From Ruminococcus sp. (GTDB taxonomy: Bacteria; Bacillota; Clostridia; Oscillospirales; Ruminococcaceae): a DNA stretch of 64,000 nt. A program made the position numbers and the translations under genes. The notes under the pieces were generated by a model. It searched no databases. It worked only from the letters and a program-made list of their open reading frames with translations, and was not told the DNA's origin. The stretch lies in NCBI GenBank assembly GCA_015066785.1, contig SVNT01000001.1:186001-250000 (forward strand), given 5' to 3'. Of this stretch, positions 17,169 to 26,146 are shown one piece after another. Numbering within the stretch: position 1 is the stretch's first letter; every line of letters starts with the position of its first letter.

Positions 17169-19397
17169 ATGTATAAGATACTCAGAAAAGTTGTCCTTAA
17201 CAAGTCGGTCGTTTCGATGGAATTCGACGCACCGTTCATAGCAAAAAAAGCCCGTGCGGGACAGTTCATTATTTTCAGAATTGACGAAAAGGGAGAGAGA
17301 GTTCCTCTCACCATTTCCGATTACGACAGAGAAAAGGGAACGATAACGATAATCTTCCAGCTTGTCGGAAAGTCTACCATTCAGTTGGCGGAGCTTAACG
17401 AAGGTGACTCCATAGCTGACCTTGTAGGGCCTCTCGGAAATCCTACCGAAATCGACGAAAATGTGAAGAGAGTTGCCGTTATCGGCGGAGGAGTGGGTTG
17501 TGCAATCGCATTCCCGCAGGCGAAGGAGCTTCATGCGGCAGGCGTTCATGTCGATGTAATCGCAGGCTTCAGAACAAAGGATATAGTTATACTTGAGAAC
17601 GAATTCAGAGCGGTTTCCGATACGATGACAATAACCACCGACGACGGAACGTACGGCGAAAAGGGATTTGTCACCGATTCGCTCAAGGTGCTTATTGAAA
17701 GTGGCGCACAGCTTGATGCGGTTATAGCAATCGGCCCCGTTATTATGATGAAGAACATCTGCGAAGTCACAAAGGCTTACGGAATAAAGACGATAGTTTC
17801 GCTTAACCCGATTATGATTGACGGAACGGGAATGTGCGGCGGCTGTCGTGTAAAAATCGGAGGAGAAACAAAGTACGCCTGCGTTGACGGCCCCGATTTT
17901 GACGGGCATCTCGTTGACTTCGATGAGCTTATAACACGAAACAGAACATACGCAAGGGAAGAGCGTGAGGCGAAGGAGCATATCTGCAATCTTCTGAAAA
18001 TGGCGGAAAAGCCGAATATGCAGGAAAAGAAAACTCCCATGCCTGAACAGAATCCGCATATCCGTGCGAGAAATTTTGACGAGGTTGCCCTCGGTTATAA
18101 CGAGGAAATGGCAAGACTTGAGGCTATGCGTTGCCTCAACTGCAAGACAAAGCCTTGTGTAAGCGGTTGTCCCGTAAAGGTTCGTATCCCCGAATTTATA
18201 CAGCAGGTCGCAGACGGCAATTTCGAAAAGGCGTATGAAATAATTACAGATACAAACGGACTTCCCGCAGTATGCGGCCGTGTCTGCCCTCAGGAGCGTC
18301 AGTGTGAAAGCAAATGCGTGAGAGGTGTAAAGGGTGAGTCTGTTGCAATCGGACGACTCGAAAGATTTGTTGCCGATTATATGATGGAGCATGGCAAGGC
18401 AACCGTTGAAAAGCCAAAATCCAACGGAAGAAAGGTCGCTGTTATCGGCGCAGGCCCCGCAGGTCTTACCTGTGCGGCGGACCTCGCAAAGCTCGGCTAC
18501 GATGTTACGATTTTCGAGGCGTTTCATGTTGCGGGGGGAGTGCTTATGTACGGTATCCCCGAATTCAGACTCCCGAAGAAAATCGTGCAGGCGGAAATCG
18601 AAAAACTCACAAATCTCGGCGTAAAGATAATGACAAATATGGTCATCGGAAAGGTGCTTTCCGTTGACGAAATAATGAACGATATGGGCTTTGAGGCTGT
18701 CTTTATCGGAAGCGGCGCAGGCCTCCCGAACTTTATGGGAATTGAGGGCGAAAGCCTTGTGGGAGTGTATTCGGCAAACGAATTCCTTACCCGTATAAAT
18801 CTTATGAAGGCTTACCTCGATGATTACGACACAAAGGTAAGGCGTGGCAAGGTTGTTGCTGTTGTCGGTGGCGGAAATGTTGCTATGGACGCCGCAAGAA
18901 GTGCTATGCGTCTCGGTGCCGAAAAGGTGTATATAATCTACCGCCGTTCGCTTGAGGAACTCCCTGCAAGAGCGGAGGAAGTACATCACGCAATGGAGGA
19001 GGGAATAGAGTTCCTGCTTCTCAACAACCCTGTAAAAATCCTCGGTGACGAAAACGGAAAGGTCAGGGCGATGGAGTGCGTAAAAATGGAACTCGGCGAG
19101 GCTGACGAGAGCGGAAGACGTTCTCCTGTTGTTGTGGAAGGCTCTAACTACGAGCTCCCCGTGGATTCCGTAATTATGGCTATCGGAACATCTCCAAATC
19201 CGCTGATACGCTCGACGACAAAGGGACTTGAAACCAACAAGCGTGGCTGTATCGTAGTTGACGAGAAGAACCTTACTACTCACGAGGGTGTTTATGCAGG
19301 CGGTGACGCCGTAACTGGTGCCGCAACTGTAATACTCGCTATGGGTGCAGGAAAAACTGCGGCTCAGTCGATTGACGAATACCTGAAGAATAAATAG
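17169..19397 (+). CDS. fused NfnA-NfnB: NADH-dependent reduced ferredoxin:NADP+ oxidoreductase
   Basis: One 742-residue chain joins both subunits of the electron-bifurcating Nfn transhydrogenase. Residues 1 to about 285 are NfnA-like (ferredoxin reductase fold; [2Fe-2S] ligands near D218, C223, C226, C238). Residues about 300-742 are NfnB-like, as in the glutamate synthase small subunit: Cys clusters C322/C325/C330/C334 and C369/C373/C379/C383, then two dinucleotide sites (VAVIGAGPAGLTCA; VAVVGGGNVAMDAARSA). Separate subunits are the better studied arrangement. Start 17169 fits an AGGAAG site 8-9 bp upstream. It would link NADH, NADPH and ferredoxin pools. Confidence 0.92.
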   Translation: MYKILRKVVLNKSVVSMEFDAPFIAKKARAGQFIIFRIDEKGERVPLTISDYDREKGTITIIFQLVGKSTIQLAELNEGDSIADLVGPLGNPTEIDENVKRVAVIGGGVGCAIAFPQAKELHAAGVHVDVIAGFRTKDIVILENEFRAVSDTMTITTDDGTYGEKGFVTDSLKVLIESGAQLDAVIAIGPVIMMKNICEVTKAYGIKTIVSLNPIMIDGTGMCGGCRVKIGGETKYACVDGPDFDGHLVDFDELITRNRTYAREEREAKEHICNLLKMAEKPNMQEKKTPMPEQNPHIRARNFDEVALGYNEEMARLEAMRCLNCKTKPCVSGCPVKVRIPEFIQQVADGNFEKAYEIITDTNGLPAVCGRVCPQERQCESKCVRGVKGESVAIGRLERFVADYMMEHGKATVEKPKSNGRKVAVIGAGPAGLTCAADLAKLGYDVTIFEAFHVAGGVLMYGIPEFRLPKKIVQAEIEKLTNLGVKIMTNMVIGKVLSVDEIMNDMGFEAVFIGSGAGLPNFMGIEGESLVGVYSANEFLTRINLMKAYLDDYDTKVRRGKVVAVVGGGNVAMDAARSAMRLGAEKVYIIYRRSLEELPARAEEVHHAMEEGIEFLLLNNPVKILGDENGKVRAMECVKMELGEADESGRRSPVVVEGSNYELPVDSVIMAIGTSPNPLIRSTTKGLETNKRGCIVVDEKNLTTHEGVYAGGDAVTGAATVILAMGAGKTAAQSIDEYLKNK

Positions 19398-19398
19398 C

Positions 19399-19427
19399 TT
19401 GTATTTTTGTTTTTCTTGTGTTATAAT
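19399..19427 (+). promoter_or_regulatory. sigma-A promoter of yajC
   Basis: TTGTAT (19399-19404), a 17-bp spacer and TATAAT (19422-19427), starting right behind the nfnAB stop codon. Confidence 0.7.
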
Positions 19428-19456
19428 ATCTATATCATTTTTTTGGAGGAAAAATA

Positions 19457-19807
19457 ATGCTTAATTTATCTACAATTATTTACACTGCAAATCAGGCTGC
19501 GGCTGCAGGCGAAGAAATCACTATTTGGACTTATGTCTACACATTTGCACCGTTTATCATTATTCTTGTCGTTATGTATTTCTTTATGATAAGACCCCAG
19601 AAGAAAAAGCAGAAGGAAGAAGAAAAGATGAGAGCTGACCTTCAGCTTGGTGATGAGGTTACAACAATCGGCGGAATTACAGGAATTATTGTTCGTAAGG
19701 GCGAGGATACAGTTGTTATCGAAACAGGCGGAGACAGAAGTAAAATCCGTGTAAAGACATGGGCAATACAGTCCAACGCAACAATCCACGACGCTAAGGA
19801 AGAATAA
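19457..19807 (+). CDS. yajC: preprotein translocase accessory subunit YajC
   Basis: A 116-residue protein with one membrane helix (residues about 30-47) followed by MIRPQKKKQKEEEK and the conserved LQLGDEVTTIGGITGII. It associates with SecDF at the membrane. In clostridia it often lies near the TIGR04086 and SCIFF genes, as seen here. Confidence 0.93.
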   Translation: MLNLSTIIYTANQAAAAGEEITIWTYVYTFAPFIIILVVMYFFMIRPQKKKQKEEEKMRADLQLGDEVTTIGGITGIIVRKGEDTVVIETGGDRSKIRVKTWAIQSNATIHDAKEE

Positions 19808-19816
19808 TCCATAAAA

Positions 19817-19850
19817 CCCTCTCATATCTTTGTATAAGGATATGAGGGGG
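19817..19850 (+). promoter_or_regulatory. hairpin enclosing the ribosome binding site of the next gene
   Basis: CCCTCTCATATC (19817-19828) pairs with GATATGAGGGGG (19839-19850), 12 bp with one G-U. The GAGGGGG Shine-Dalgarno sequence is inside the stem and ATG follows at 19858. It may limit translation of the downstream gene or act as a weak terminator (only five T residues follow). Confidence 0.5.
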
Positions 19851-19857
19851 AATTTTT

Positions 19858-20253
19858 ATGCGAAGAAAAAACATCGGATTTTTTGATACATATAAAGGGA
19901 ATGCGCTGTTGTCCTTGCTTTCGGGGATAGCGGTCACTATTGTCTGCTTATTGCTTTTTGCCTTTGCAATGACGGGAATGGATATGTCCGACGGGCTGAT
20001 TTCGTCGCTTGCGAGTATATCCGTCTGCATCGGAAGTTACTTCTTTTCCTATCTCGTTGCAAAGAAACAGCGTAAAAACGGAATTCTCATCGGGCTTTTC
20101 TGCGGAGGTGCGGCTTTTTTACTGCTTATGCTATTCAATCTGATTTTTGTCAGAGTGCCTTTTTCGGAGATTTTCTTCCCGAAACTCTCAATGCTTGTTA
20201 TCTGCTCCGTTATCGGAGGGATAATAGGGGTGAATTCCAAAATAAAAATTTAG
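19858..20253 (+). CDS. TIGR04086-like membrane protein
   Basis: A 131-residue protein with four predicted membrane segments (GNALLSLLSGIAVTIVCLLL, then three more). Size, topology and position between yajC and the SCIFF gene match the TIGR04086 membrane family. Function unknown; the genomic link hints at a part in SCIFF export or handling, which is inference. Its ribosome binding site is inside a hairpin. Confidence 0.75.
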   Translation: MRRKNIGFFDTYKGNALLSLLSGIAVTIVCLLLFAFAMTGMDMSDGLISSLASISVCIGSYFFSYLVAKKQRKNGILIGLFCGGAAFLLLMLFNLIFVRVPFSEIFFPKLSMLVICSVIGGIIGVNSKIKI

Positions 20254-20272
20254 AAAAAATGGTCGTTTGCTA

Positions 20273-20301
20273 TTGAAATATAAGAATAATTATGGTATAA
20301 T
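20273..20301 (+). promoter_or_regulatory. sigma-A promoter of scfA
   Basis: TTGAAA (20273-20278), a 17-bp spacer and TATAAT (20296-20301). Confidence 0.85.
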
Positions 20302-20364
20302 TGTTTAAAAGTATATCGGCAACGCCATATACATTTGCAATAAAAACAAATGGAGGATATTGAA

Positions 20365-20508
20365 ATGAAACATATTCAGACAATCAACAAGGCTAATCTC
20401 AAGAAAACTGCTGAAAAGGGCGGCTGCGGAAAGTGCCAGGCATCATGCCAGTCAGCTTGCAAGACTTCCTGCACAGTAGCAAACCAGAAGTGCGAAAACA
20501 GCAAGTAA
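20365..20508 (+). CDS. scfA: SCIFF (six cysteines in forty-five residues) ribosomally made peptide
   Basis: A 47-residue precursor with six Cys at positions 21, 24, 28, 32, 36 and 43, and the conserved N-terminal leader (MKHIQTINKANLKKTAEKGG). SCIFF peptides are nearly universal in Clostridia and receive a Cys-to-Thr thioether (ranthipeptide) bridge from the adjacent radical SAM enzyme; Thr34 and Thr37 are candidates. A TGGAGG site precedes the start. A terminator-like hairpin separates it from scfB, which would make peptide mRNA more abundant than enzyme mRNA. Confidence 0.96.
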   Translation: MKHIQTINKANLKKTAEKGGCGKCQASCQSACKTSCTVANQKCENSK

Positions 20509-20535
20509 TCTGTTAAGCTAAAGAATAAAAATTCA

Positions 20536-20564
20536 AAAGGGACAGAAATGTCCCTTTACTTTTT
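20536..20564 (+). terminator. intrinsic terminator / attenuator between scfA and scfB
   Basis: AAAGGGACA (20536-20544) pairs with TGTCCCTTT (20549-20557) around GAAA, followed by ACTTTTTG. scfB has no obvious promoter of its own, so partial read-through is likely. Confidence 0.75.
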
Positions 20565-20585
20565 GCCATTCGGAGGGTTTTCGCA

Positions 20586-21953
20586 ATGATACATAAATAC
20601 CGTTTTAACGGACTTAATATTGTCCTCGACGTTCACAGCGGGGGGGTTCATATTGTCGATGATATGACATACGACATTCTTGATGAGGTCACACCGCCTC
20701 TTTCGGAAAAATGTCCCGACGAAATTGTTTCAAAGCTGTCGGATAAATATCCCGCTGACGAGATTATTTCGTGCTATGAGGAGCTTTATGAGCTCTACAC
20801 AGACAAAATTCTTTTTTCGGAGGACGATTACGAGCGTTTTGCGAAATATTCCGTTGCGGCACCTGTAAAGGCAATGTGCTTGCTTATCTCTCAGGACTGT
20901 AATCTCCGTTGCGAATACTGTTTCGCGGAAACGGGAGATTTCGGGATGGGACGCAGTCTTATGTCATTCGAAACGGGAAAGAAAGCAATCGACTTCCTGC
21001 TTGAAAATTCTGCGGACAGAAAAAATCTCGAACTCGACTTCTTTGGCGGAGAGCCGCTGATGAACTTCGATGTCGTAAAACAGGTAGTCGAATATGCGAG
21101 AAAACGTGAAAAAGAATATGGCAAGGTATTCCGCTTTACAATCACAACTAACGGAATGCTGCTCACAGACGACAAGATTGACTTCATAAATAAAGAAATG
21201 TCGAATGTCGTTCTTTCGATTGATGGAAGAAAATGCGTCAACGACAAGGTGAGAAAGCGTGTTGACGGCACAGGCTGTTACGACACGATAATGGACAAGT
21301 TCAAAAAGACCGTCGCTCTCCGTGACGGAAAGGAATACTATGTCAGAGGTACTTTCACAAAGTACAACCTCGACTTCTCGGAAGATGTATTCCACCTTTA
21401 CGAGCAGGGGTTTGACCAGATTTCCGTTGAACCCGTTGTCGCACCCGATGAAATGCCGTATGCAATCACAGAAAGCGACCTTCCCAGAGTTTTTGAAGAA
21501 TACGAACGCCTCGCAAATCGTATCGTTGAAAACGACAAGGCGGGAAAGCACTTCAATTTCTTCCACTTTATGCTTGATCTCGACCAGGGGCCCTGCGCTA
21601 TAAAGCGTCTTCGTGGCTGTGGTGCAGGCAACGAGTATGTTGCAATCAGCCCTAACGGTGATATTTATCCTTGTCATCAGTTTGTCGGCATAGACGAGTG
21701 GAAGATGGGGAATATCAACGAAGGCACCTTCAATACAGAGCTTAAAACATATTTTGCGGGAGCGCACATATATTCCAAGAATAACTGCAAGGACTGCTGG
21801 GCGAAATTCTATTGCAGCGGCGGTTGTAACGCAAATAACTATCTTTACGCAGGTGATGTTCATAATTGCTATGAAACAGGCTGTGAGATACAGAAAAAGC
21901 GTCTTGAATGTGCGATTTACATAAAAGCACTCAGGGCATCGCAGGATATGTAG
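20586..21953 (+). CDS. scfB: radical SAM SCIFF peptide maturase (thioether forming)
   Basis: A 455-residue radical SAM/SPASM enzyme. An N-terminal peptide-recognition region is followed by the [4Fe-4S] motif CNLRCEYC (C105, C109, C112), the GGEPLMNFDVV segment, and a Cys-rich SPASM domain for auxiliary clusters (RGCGAG, GDIYPCHQF, CKDCWAKFYCSGGC, CYETGCEIQKKRLEC). It installs thioether bonds on ScfA. Length and motifs fit the family fully. Start 20586 follows CGGAGGG. Confidence 0.95.
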   Translation: MIHKYRFNGLNIVLDVHSGGVHIVDDMTYDILDEVTPPLSEKCPDEIVSKLSDKYPADEIISCYEELYELYTDKILFSEDDYERFAKYSVAAPVKAMCLLISQDCNLRCEYCFAETGDFGMGRSLMSFETGKKAIDFLLENSADRKNLELDFFGGEPLMNFDVVKQVVEYARKREKEYGKVFRFTITTNGMLLTDDKIDFINKEMSNVVLSIDGRKCVNDKVRKRVDGTGCYDTIMDKFKKTVALRDGKEYYVRGTFTKYNLDFSEDVFHLYEQGFDQISVEPVVAPDEMPYAITESDLPRVFEEYERLANRIVENDKAGKHFNFFHFMLDLDQGPCAIKRLRGCGAGNEYVAISPNGDIYPCHQFVGIDEWKMGNINEGTFNTELKTYFAGAHIYSKNNCKDCWAKFYCSGGCNANNYLYAGDVHNCYETGCEIQKKRLECAIYIKALRASQDM

Positions 21954-21996
21954 AAAAATATCACATTATTTTTACCTTAAAATTTCAAAAAGGCTA

Positions 21997-22025
21997 TTTA
22001 CTAAAATCAAAAAATATTGTAAAAT
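21997..22025 (+). promoter_or_regulatory. probable promoter of the pyrH operon
   Basis: TTTACT (21997-22002), a 17-bp spacer and TAAAAT (22020-22025). Weaker than the other promoters here. Confidence 0.5.
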
Positions 22026-22058
22026 AAAATAAATGTAATATGGATTACGAGGTGCAAT

Positions 22059-22769
22059 ATGGGAGCAAAATACAAAAGAGTCCTTTTGAAGCTCAGCGGT
22101 GAAGCGCTTGCGGGCGAAAAGGGAACAGGACTTGATTATTCGATTATCACAGGAATTTGTCAGAGCATCAAGAAATGCTACGACGAGGGAATTGAAATGG
22201 GTATCGTTGTCGGCGGCGGAAATTTCTGGCGTGGACGTTCAAGCGGTGCTATGGACAGAACAAGGGCTGACCACATCGGTATGCTCGCAACAGCTATGAA
22301 TGCACTTGCCGTTGCGGATATCCTTGAAAGCGTCGGATGTGAAGTCCGTGTGCAGACTGCAATCACAATGCAGCAGGTAGCGGAGCCGTATCTCAGAAAC
22401 CGTGCTGTACGCCATCTCCAGAAGGGAAGAATTGTAATCTTCGGCTGCGGTACAGGTAACCCGTTCTTCTCAACAGACACAGCCGCTACACTGAGAGCCG
22501 CTGAAATCGATGCGGATATAATCCTCAAGGCTACAATGGTTGACGGCGTATATGACAAAGACCCGAACAAGTTTGACGATGCAAAGAAATACGATACTCT
22601 GGATTTCGATGAAATTCTTGCAAAGGACCTCAAGGTTATGGATATGACTGCGGCGTCAATGTGCAGGGACAACAACATCCCGATACTCGTATTCAATCTC
22701 GATAATCCCGACAATATCTATAAGGCTGTTATGGGTGAAGATGTCGGAACTTTTGTTTCAAAGAAGTAA
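22059..22769 (+). CDS. pyrH: UMP kinase
   Basis: A 236-residue bacterial UMP kinase (amino acid kinase fold): [54 protein letters not shown]-type loop and VDGVYDKDP. It makes UDP for nucleotide and cell wall synthesis. First in the conserved pyrH-frr-uppS-cdsA-dxr-rseP order. Confidence 0.97.
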   Translation: MGAKYKRVLLKLSGEALAGEKGTGLDYSIITGICQSIKKCYDEGIEMGIVVGGGNFWRGRSSGAMDRTRADHIGMLATAMNALAVADILESVGCEVRVQTAITMQQVAEPYLRNRAVRHLQKGRIVIFGCGTGNPFFSTDTAATLRAAEIDADIILKATMVDGVYDKDPNKFDDAKKYDTLDFDEILAKDLKVMDMTAASMCRDNNIPILVFNLDNPDNIYKAVMGEDVGTFVSKK

Positions 22770-22793
22770 TTAACTGAAAGGACGGAAAAATAT

Positions 22794-23348
22794 ATGAAAG
22801 ACCAGATGAATTCAGCTAAGGAAAAAATGGAGAAGTGCCTCAATTCACTCAAGCACGAATATTCAACAGTAAGAGCGGGCCGTGCAAATCCCGCAGTTCT
22901 CGATAAAGTTCTCGTGGATTATTATGGAGCGCCCACACCTATCAACCAGATGGCTGCAATCTCAGTTGCAGAGGCTAGAGTGCTCGTAATTCAGCCTTGG
23001 GATATGTCTTCGATCAACCTCATTGACAAGGCAATCCAGGCATCAGAAATAGGAATCAATCCTACAAACGACGGTAAGGTTCTCAGACTTACATTCCCTC
23101 AGCTTACAGAGGAAAGACGTAAGGAACTCGTAAAGCAGATAAAGAAATTTGCAGAGGAAGCAAAGGTTACAATAAGAAACGTACGCCGTGACACAATCGA
23201 CAAGGTAAAGACCATGAAGAAGAACGGCGAAGTTACTGAGGACGACCTTGCAAACTTCGAAAAGGATATCCAGAAGCTCACAGACAAGTATGTTGCTGAC
23301 ATCGACGCTGCGGCTGCCGAAAAGGAAAAGGAAATTCTTTCTATCTAA
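22794..23348 (+). CDS. frr: ribosome recycling factor
   Basis: A 184-residue RRF (STVRAGRANPAVLDKVLVDYYG; NDGKVLRLTFPQLTEERRKE; RNVRRD) that splits the post-termination ribosome with EF-G. It is 24 bp behind pyrH with its own AAAGGACGG site. Confidence 0.97.
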   Translation: MKDQMNSAKEKMEKCLNSLKHEYSTVRAGRANPAVLDKVLVDYYGAPTPINQMAAISVAEARVLVIQPWDMSSINLIDKAIQASEIGINPTNDGKVLRLTFPQLTEERRKELVKQIKKFAEEAKVTIRNVRRDTIDKVKTMKKNGEVTEDDLANFEKDIQKLTDKYVADIDAAAAEKEKEILSI

Positions 23349-23360
23349 AAGGAGATTATT

Positions 23361-24074
23361 ATGTCCGTGAACAGCAATTCCGCTTTGCCGAAGCACATCG
23401 GGTTTATAATGGACGGCAACGGACGATGGGCGAAAAAGCGTGGGCTTGAAAGAAAATTCGGTCATCGTGAAGGTGCAAAGACCTTCCGTAAAATATCCGA
23501 ATATTGTTGTGAACTCGGAATAAAATATGTTACCTTCTATGCGTTTTCAACGGAAAACTGGAAGCGTCCGAAGGACGAAGTCGACGCAATTATGTCGCTT
23601 TTCGAAAGCTACCTTGACGATGTGAGAAGTCATGTTGACGAAAAAATCAGGGTGATTTTCATTGGTGACAAAGCGCCGTTTTCCGACAGTCTTCGTAATA
23701 AGATGATTGCGCTGGAGGAGGATTCAAAGAATTTTGACAGAATGACGCTTCTTCTGGCGATAAATTACGGCGGTCGTGACGACATTGTCTATTCCGTGAA
23801 GAAAATAGCGGAAGAAGTGAAAAAAGGAAATATAACTCCCGATGAAATTACCGAGGAAATGATTTCCGACGGGCTTTACACAAAAAACGTGCCCGATGTG
23901 GATTTCATTATCCGTCCCAGCGGGGAACTGAGGCTGTCCAACTTCCTTATATGGCAGGCGGCTTATGCGGAATATTATTTCACGGATGTGCTGTGGCCCG
24001 ATTTCAGCAAGAAGGATCTGGACAAAGCACTTGAGGATTACTTAAACAGAAAAAGAAGATACGGGGGCATCTGA
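23361..24074 (+). CDS. uppS: isoprenyl transferase (undecaprenyl diphosphate synthase)
   Basis: A 237-residue cis-prenyltransferase. IMDGNGRWAKKRG holds the metal-binding Asp18; YVTFYAFSTENWKRP, LLLAINYGGRDDI and IRPSGELRLSNFL-WQ are conserved blocks. It provides the lipid carrier for peptidoglycan. AAAGGAGA site at 23349. Confidence 0.96.
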   Translation: MSVNSNSALPKHIGFIMDGNGRWAKKRGLERKFGHREGAKTFRKISEYCCELGIKYVTFYAFSTENWKRPKDEVDAIMSLFESYLDDVRSHVDEKIRVIFIGDKAPFSDSLRNKMIALEEDSKNFDRMTLLLAINYGGRDDIVYSVKKIAEEVKKGNITPDEITEEMISDGLYTKNVPDVDFIIRPSGELRLSNFLIWQAAYAEYYFTDVLWPDFSKKDLDKALEDYLNRKRRYGGI

Positions 24075-24079
24075 CCATC

Positions 24080-24907
24080 ATGGCAACAAGAATACTCACG
24101 GCAGTTATAGGAATTGCGATAGCGGTAATCATTATGATTTTTTCGCACACAATTGTCATAAATATTGCAGTAGCAGCTCTGACGGCTATGATGATTTATG
24201 AAATTCTTAACGCAAACAAATGCACAGATTCGAAATTTTCTTTCGTTGTCTGCATACTTTTCGGTGCGACACTCCCGTTTTTCAGACTTGATGTACTGAA
24301 TCCGTATATAACGCATTTCTTCGTGCTTTTTGCACTTCTTATGCTTATGTCGTACCTTGTGCATTTCGATAAGCTCAACATCGAGAAGCTCTGTTATATG
24401 CTTGCAACGACGCTGCTTATTTCTGCGTCGATGTACTGCATTCTCAGCATCAGGGGAATTGAAGGTCACGGACTTTATTATGTATGTCTGACACTTGCGG
24501 CTCCCTGGGTTTCGGATGCAGGTGCGTATTTTGTAGGCGTATCAATCGGAAAGCATAAGCTCTGCCCGTCGATTTCACCCAAAAAGACCATAGAGGGTGC
24601 AGTCGGTGGAGTAGTCATCAACACTATCGTGTTTATCCTCGCTTGCGTAGGATACAAGATGTTTATGGAAACCCGTGGCGAAATCATCACCATAAACTAT
24701 ATTCTTGCGGCGGTAATAGGCGTTTCGACGGCACTTCTCGCAATTATCGGAGACCTTGTGGCGTCACTCATCAAGCGCCAGACAAACATCAAGGATTTCG
24801 GGAAGATTATGCCCGGACACGGAGGGGCGCTTGACCGTTTCGACAGCGTACTTTTCGTGGCACCTGTGATGTTGCTTATACTCAGGTCTATACAGATTTT
24901 CAACTGA
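24080..24907 (+). CDS. cdsA: phosphatidate cytidylyltransferase (CDP-diglyceride synthase)
   Basis: A 275-residue membrane protein with about eight hydrophobic segments. The C-terminal signature (SPKKTIEGAVGG, then GDLVASLIKRQTNIKDFGK and PGHGGALDRFDS) is complete. It makes CDP-diacylglycerol for phospholipids. Five bases separate it from uppS. Confidence 0.96.
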   Translation: MATRILTAVIGIAIAVIIMIFSHTIVINIAVAALTAMMIYEILNANKCTDSKFSFVVCILFGATLPFFRLDVLNPYITHFFVLFALLMLMSYLVHFDKLNIEKLCYMLATTLLISASMYCILSIRGIEGHGLYYVCLTLAAPWVSDAGAYFVGVSIGKHKLCPSISPKKTIEGAVGGVVINTIVFILACVGYKMFMETRGEIITINYILAAVIGVSTALLAIIGDLVASLIKRQTNIKDFGKIMPGHGGALDRFDSVLFVAPVMLLILRSIQIFN

Positions 24908-24910
24908 TAT

Positions 24911-24974
24911 AAAGGCAGATTTCGGAGGGTTTGCCGTGCGGTATTTCCGACGGTGTAACGAAATCTGCTTTTTG
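24911..24974 (+). terminator. terminator-like hairpin with a large loop between cdsA and dxr
   Basis: AAAGGCAGATTTCG (24911-24924) pairs with CGAAATCTGCTTT (24959-24971), followed by TTTTGATTTT. The 34-nt loop is long for a simple terminator. dxr has a separate AGGAGG site but no clear promoter. Confidence 0.6.
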
Positions 24975-24991
24975 ATTTTAGGAGGAACGGA

Positions 24992-26131
24992 ATGAAAACA
25001 ATTTCTTTGCTTGGTTCTACCGGTTCGATAGGTACACAGACATTAGACGTCTGCCGCAAGCATAATATAAGAGTAAAGGCGTTGGCGGCGAACACAAACG
25101 TCAGTCTTCTTGCAAGTCAGGCACTTGAATTCGGGGCGGAGTATGTTTGTATCTGCAACGACAAATACTATAAGGTGCTGAAAGAAAAGCTCGACGGTAA
25201 GGGAATAAAGCTCCTTTGCGGAACAGAAGGCCTTTGCGAAATTGCGGCGCTCGACGGGGTAGACCAGATGGTGAACGCTGTTGTCGGTATGGTCGGACTT
25301 CTTCCGACGCTGACAGCGATAGAGCATAAGACCGATGTCGCTCTCGCAAACAAGGAAACTCTCGTTGCAGGCGGAAATATCGTTATGAAGGCTGCAAGAG
25401 AAAACGGCGTCAAAATCGTTCCTATCGACAGCGAACATTCTGCGATTTTTCAGTGCTTGCAGGGCGAAAGCCACAACAGAATAAAAAAGATTATCCTTAC
25501 AGCTTCGGGAGGGCCGTTCCACGGAAGAACTGCCGATGAACTCCGCAATGTCACCGTTGAGGAGGCTCTGCGTCATCCGAACTGGAGCATGGGAAAGAAA
25601 ATCACAATAGACTCCGCAACCCTCGTAAATAAGGGATTGGAGTTTATTGAGGCGTGTCATCTTTTCGATGTCTCTCCCTGCGATATAGAAATCCTCGTTC
25701 ACCGTCAGAGTGTTGTACACTCCGCCGTTGAGTTTGAGGATAATTCCGTTATCGCACAGATGGGCGTTCCTGATATGAAAATCCCTATACAGTATGCACT
25801 TCTTTATCCCGGAAGAACGGAATGTGATGTAAAGCCGCTTTCTCTTTCGGATTACGGCACGCTGACATTCGAAAAGCCCGACTATGAGACATTTTCGGCA
25901 CTTTCAGCCTGCATTAACGCAATGAAAATGGGGTATGCTTATCCGTGTATAATGAACGCTGTAAACGAGGAGGCTGTAATGGCATTCCTTGACGGTAAGA
26001 TTTCGTTTATGAGGATAGGCGAGCTTATAAATTCTGCACTGGCGGAATTCCCTGCGGTGCGTCTTGAAAGCTACAAGGCAGTAATCGAAATGGACAGACA
26101 GGCAAGAGAATTCACAATAAGCAAATTTTAA
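24992..26131 (+). CDS. dxr: 1-deoxy-D-xylulose-5-phosphate reductoisomerase
   Basis: A 379-residue enzyme of the MEP isoprenoid pathway. N-terminal NADPH site (LGSTGSIGTQTLDV), DSEHSAIFQ metal and substrate loop, TASGGPF, HPNWSMGKKITIDSATLVNKG and MNAVNEEAV are all present. Its product line continues with ispG at 27544 and feeds uppS. Confidence 0.97.
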   Translation: MKTISLLGSTGSIGTQTLDVCRKHNIRVKALAANTNVSLLASQALEFGAEYVCICNDKYYKVLKEKLDGKGIKLLCGTEGLCEIAALDGVDQMVNAVVGMVGLLPTLTAIEHKTDVALANKETLVAGGNIVMKAARENGVKIVPIDSEHSAIFQCLQGESHNRIKKIILTASGGPFHGRTADELRNVTVEEALRHPNWSMGKKITIDSATLVNKGLEFIEACHLFDVSPCDIEILVHRQSVVHSAVEFEDNSVIAQMGVPDMKIPIQYALLYPGRTECDVKPLSLSDYGTLTFEKPDYETFSALSACINAMKMGYAYPCIMNAVNEEAVMAFLDGKISFMRIGELINSALAEFPAVRLESYKAVIEMDRQAREFTISKF

Positions 26132-26146
26132 TTTCAGAGGTAGAAT

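Noticed and set aside
17130-19283. 717-codon open frame on the - strand opposite nfnAB
   Set aside because: nfnAB has complete motifs, promoter and ribosome binding site on the + strand. The antisense frame is open because of codon bias, and its translation is rich in Cys, His, Phe and Ser without domains. The same holds for other long antisense frames (7296-8225, 20964-21863, 29571-30524, 39778-40590).
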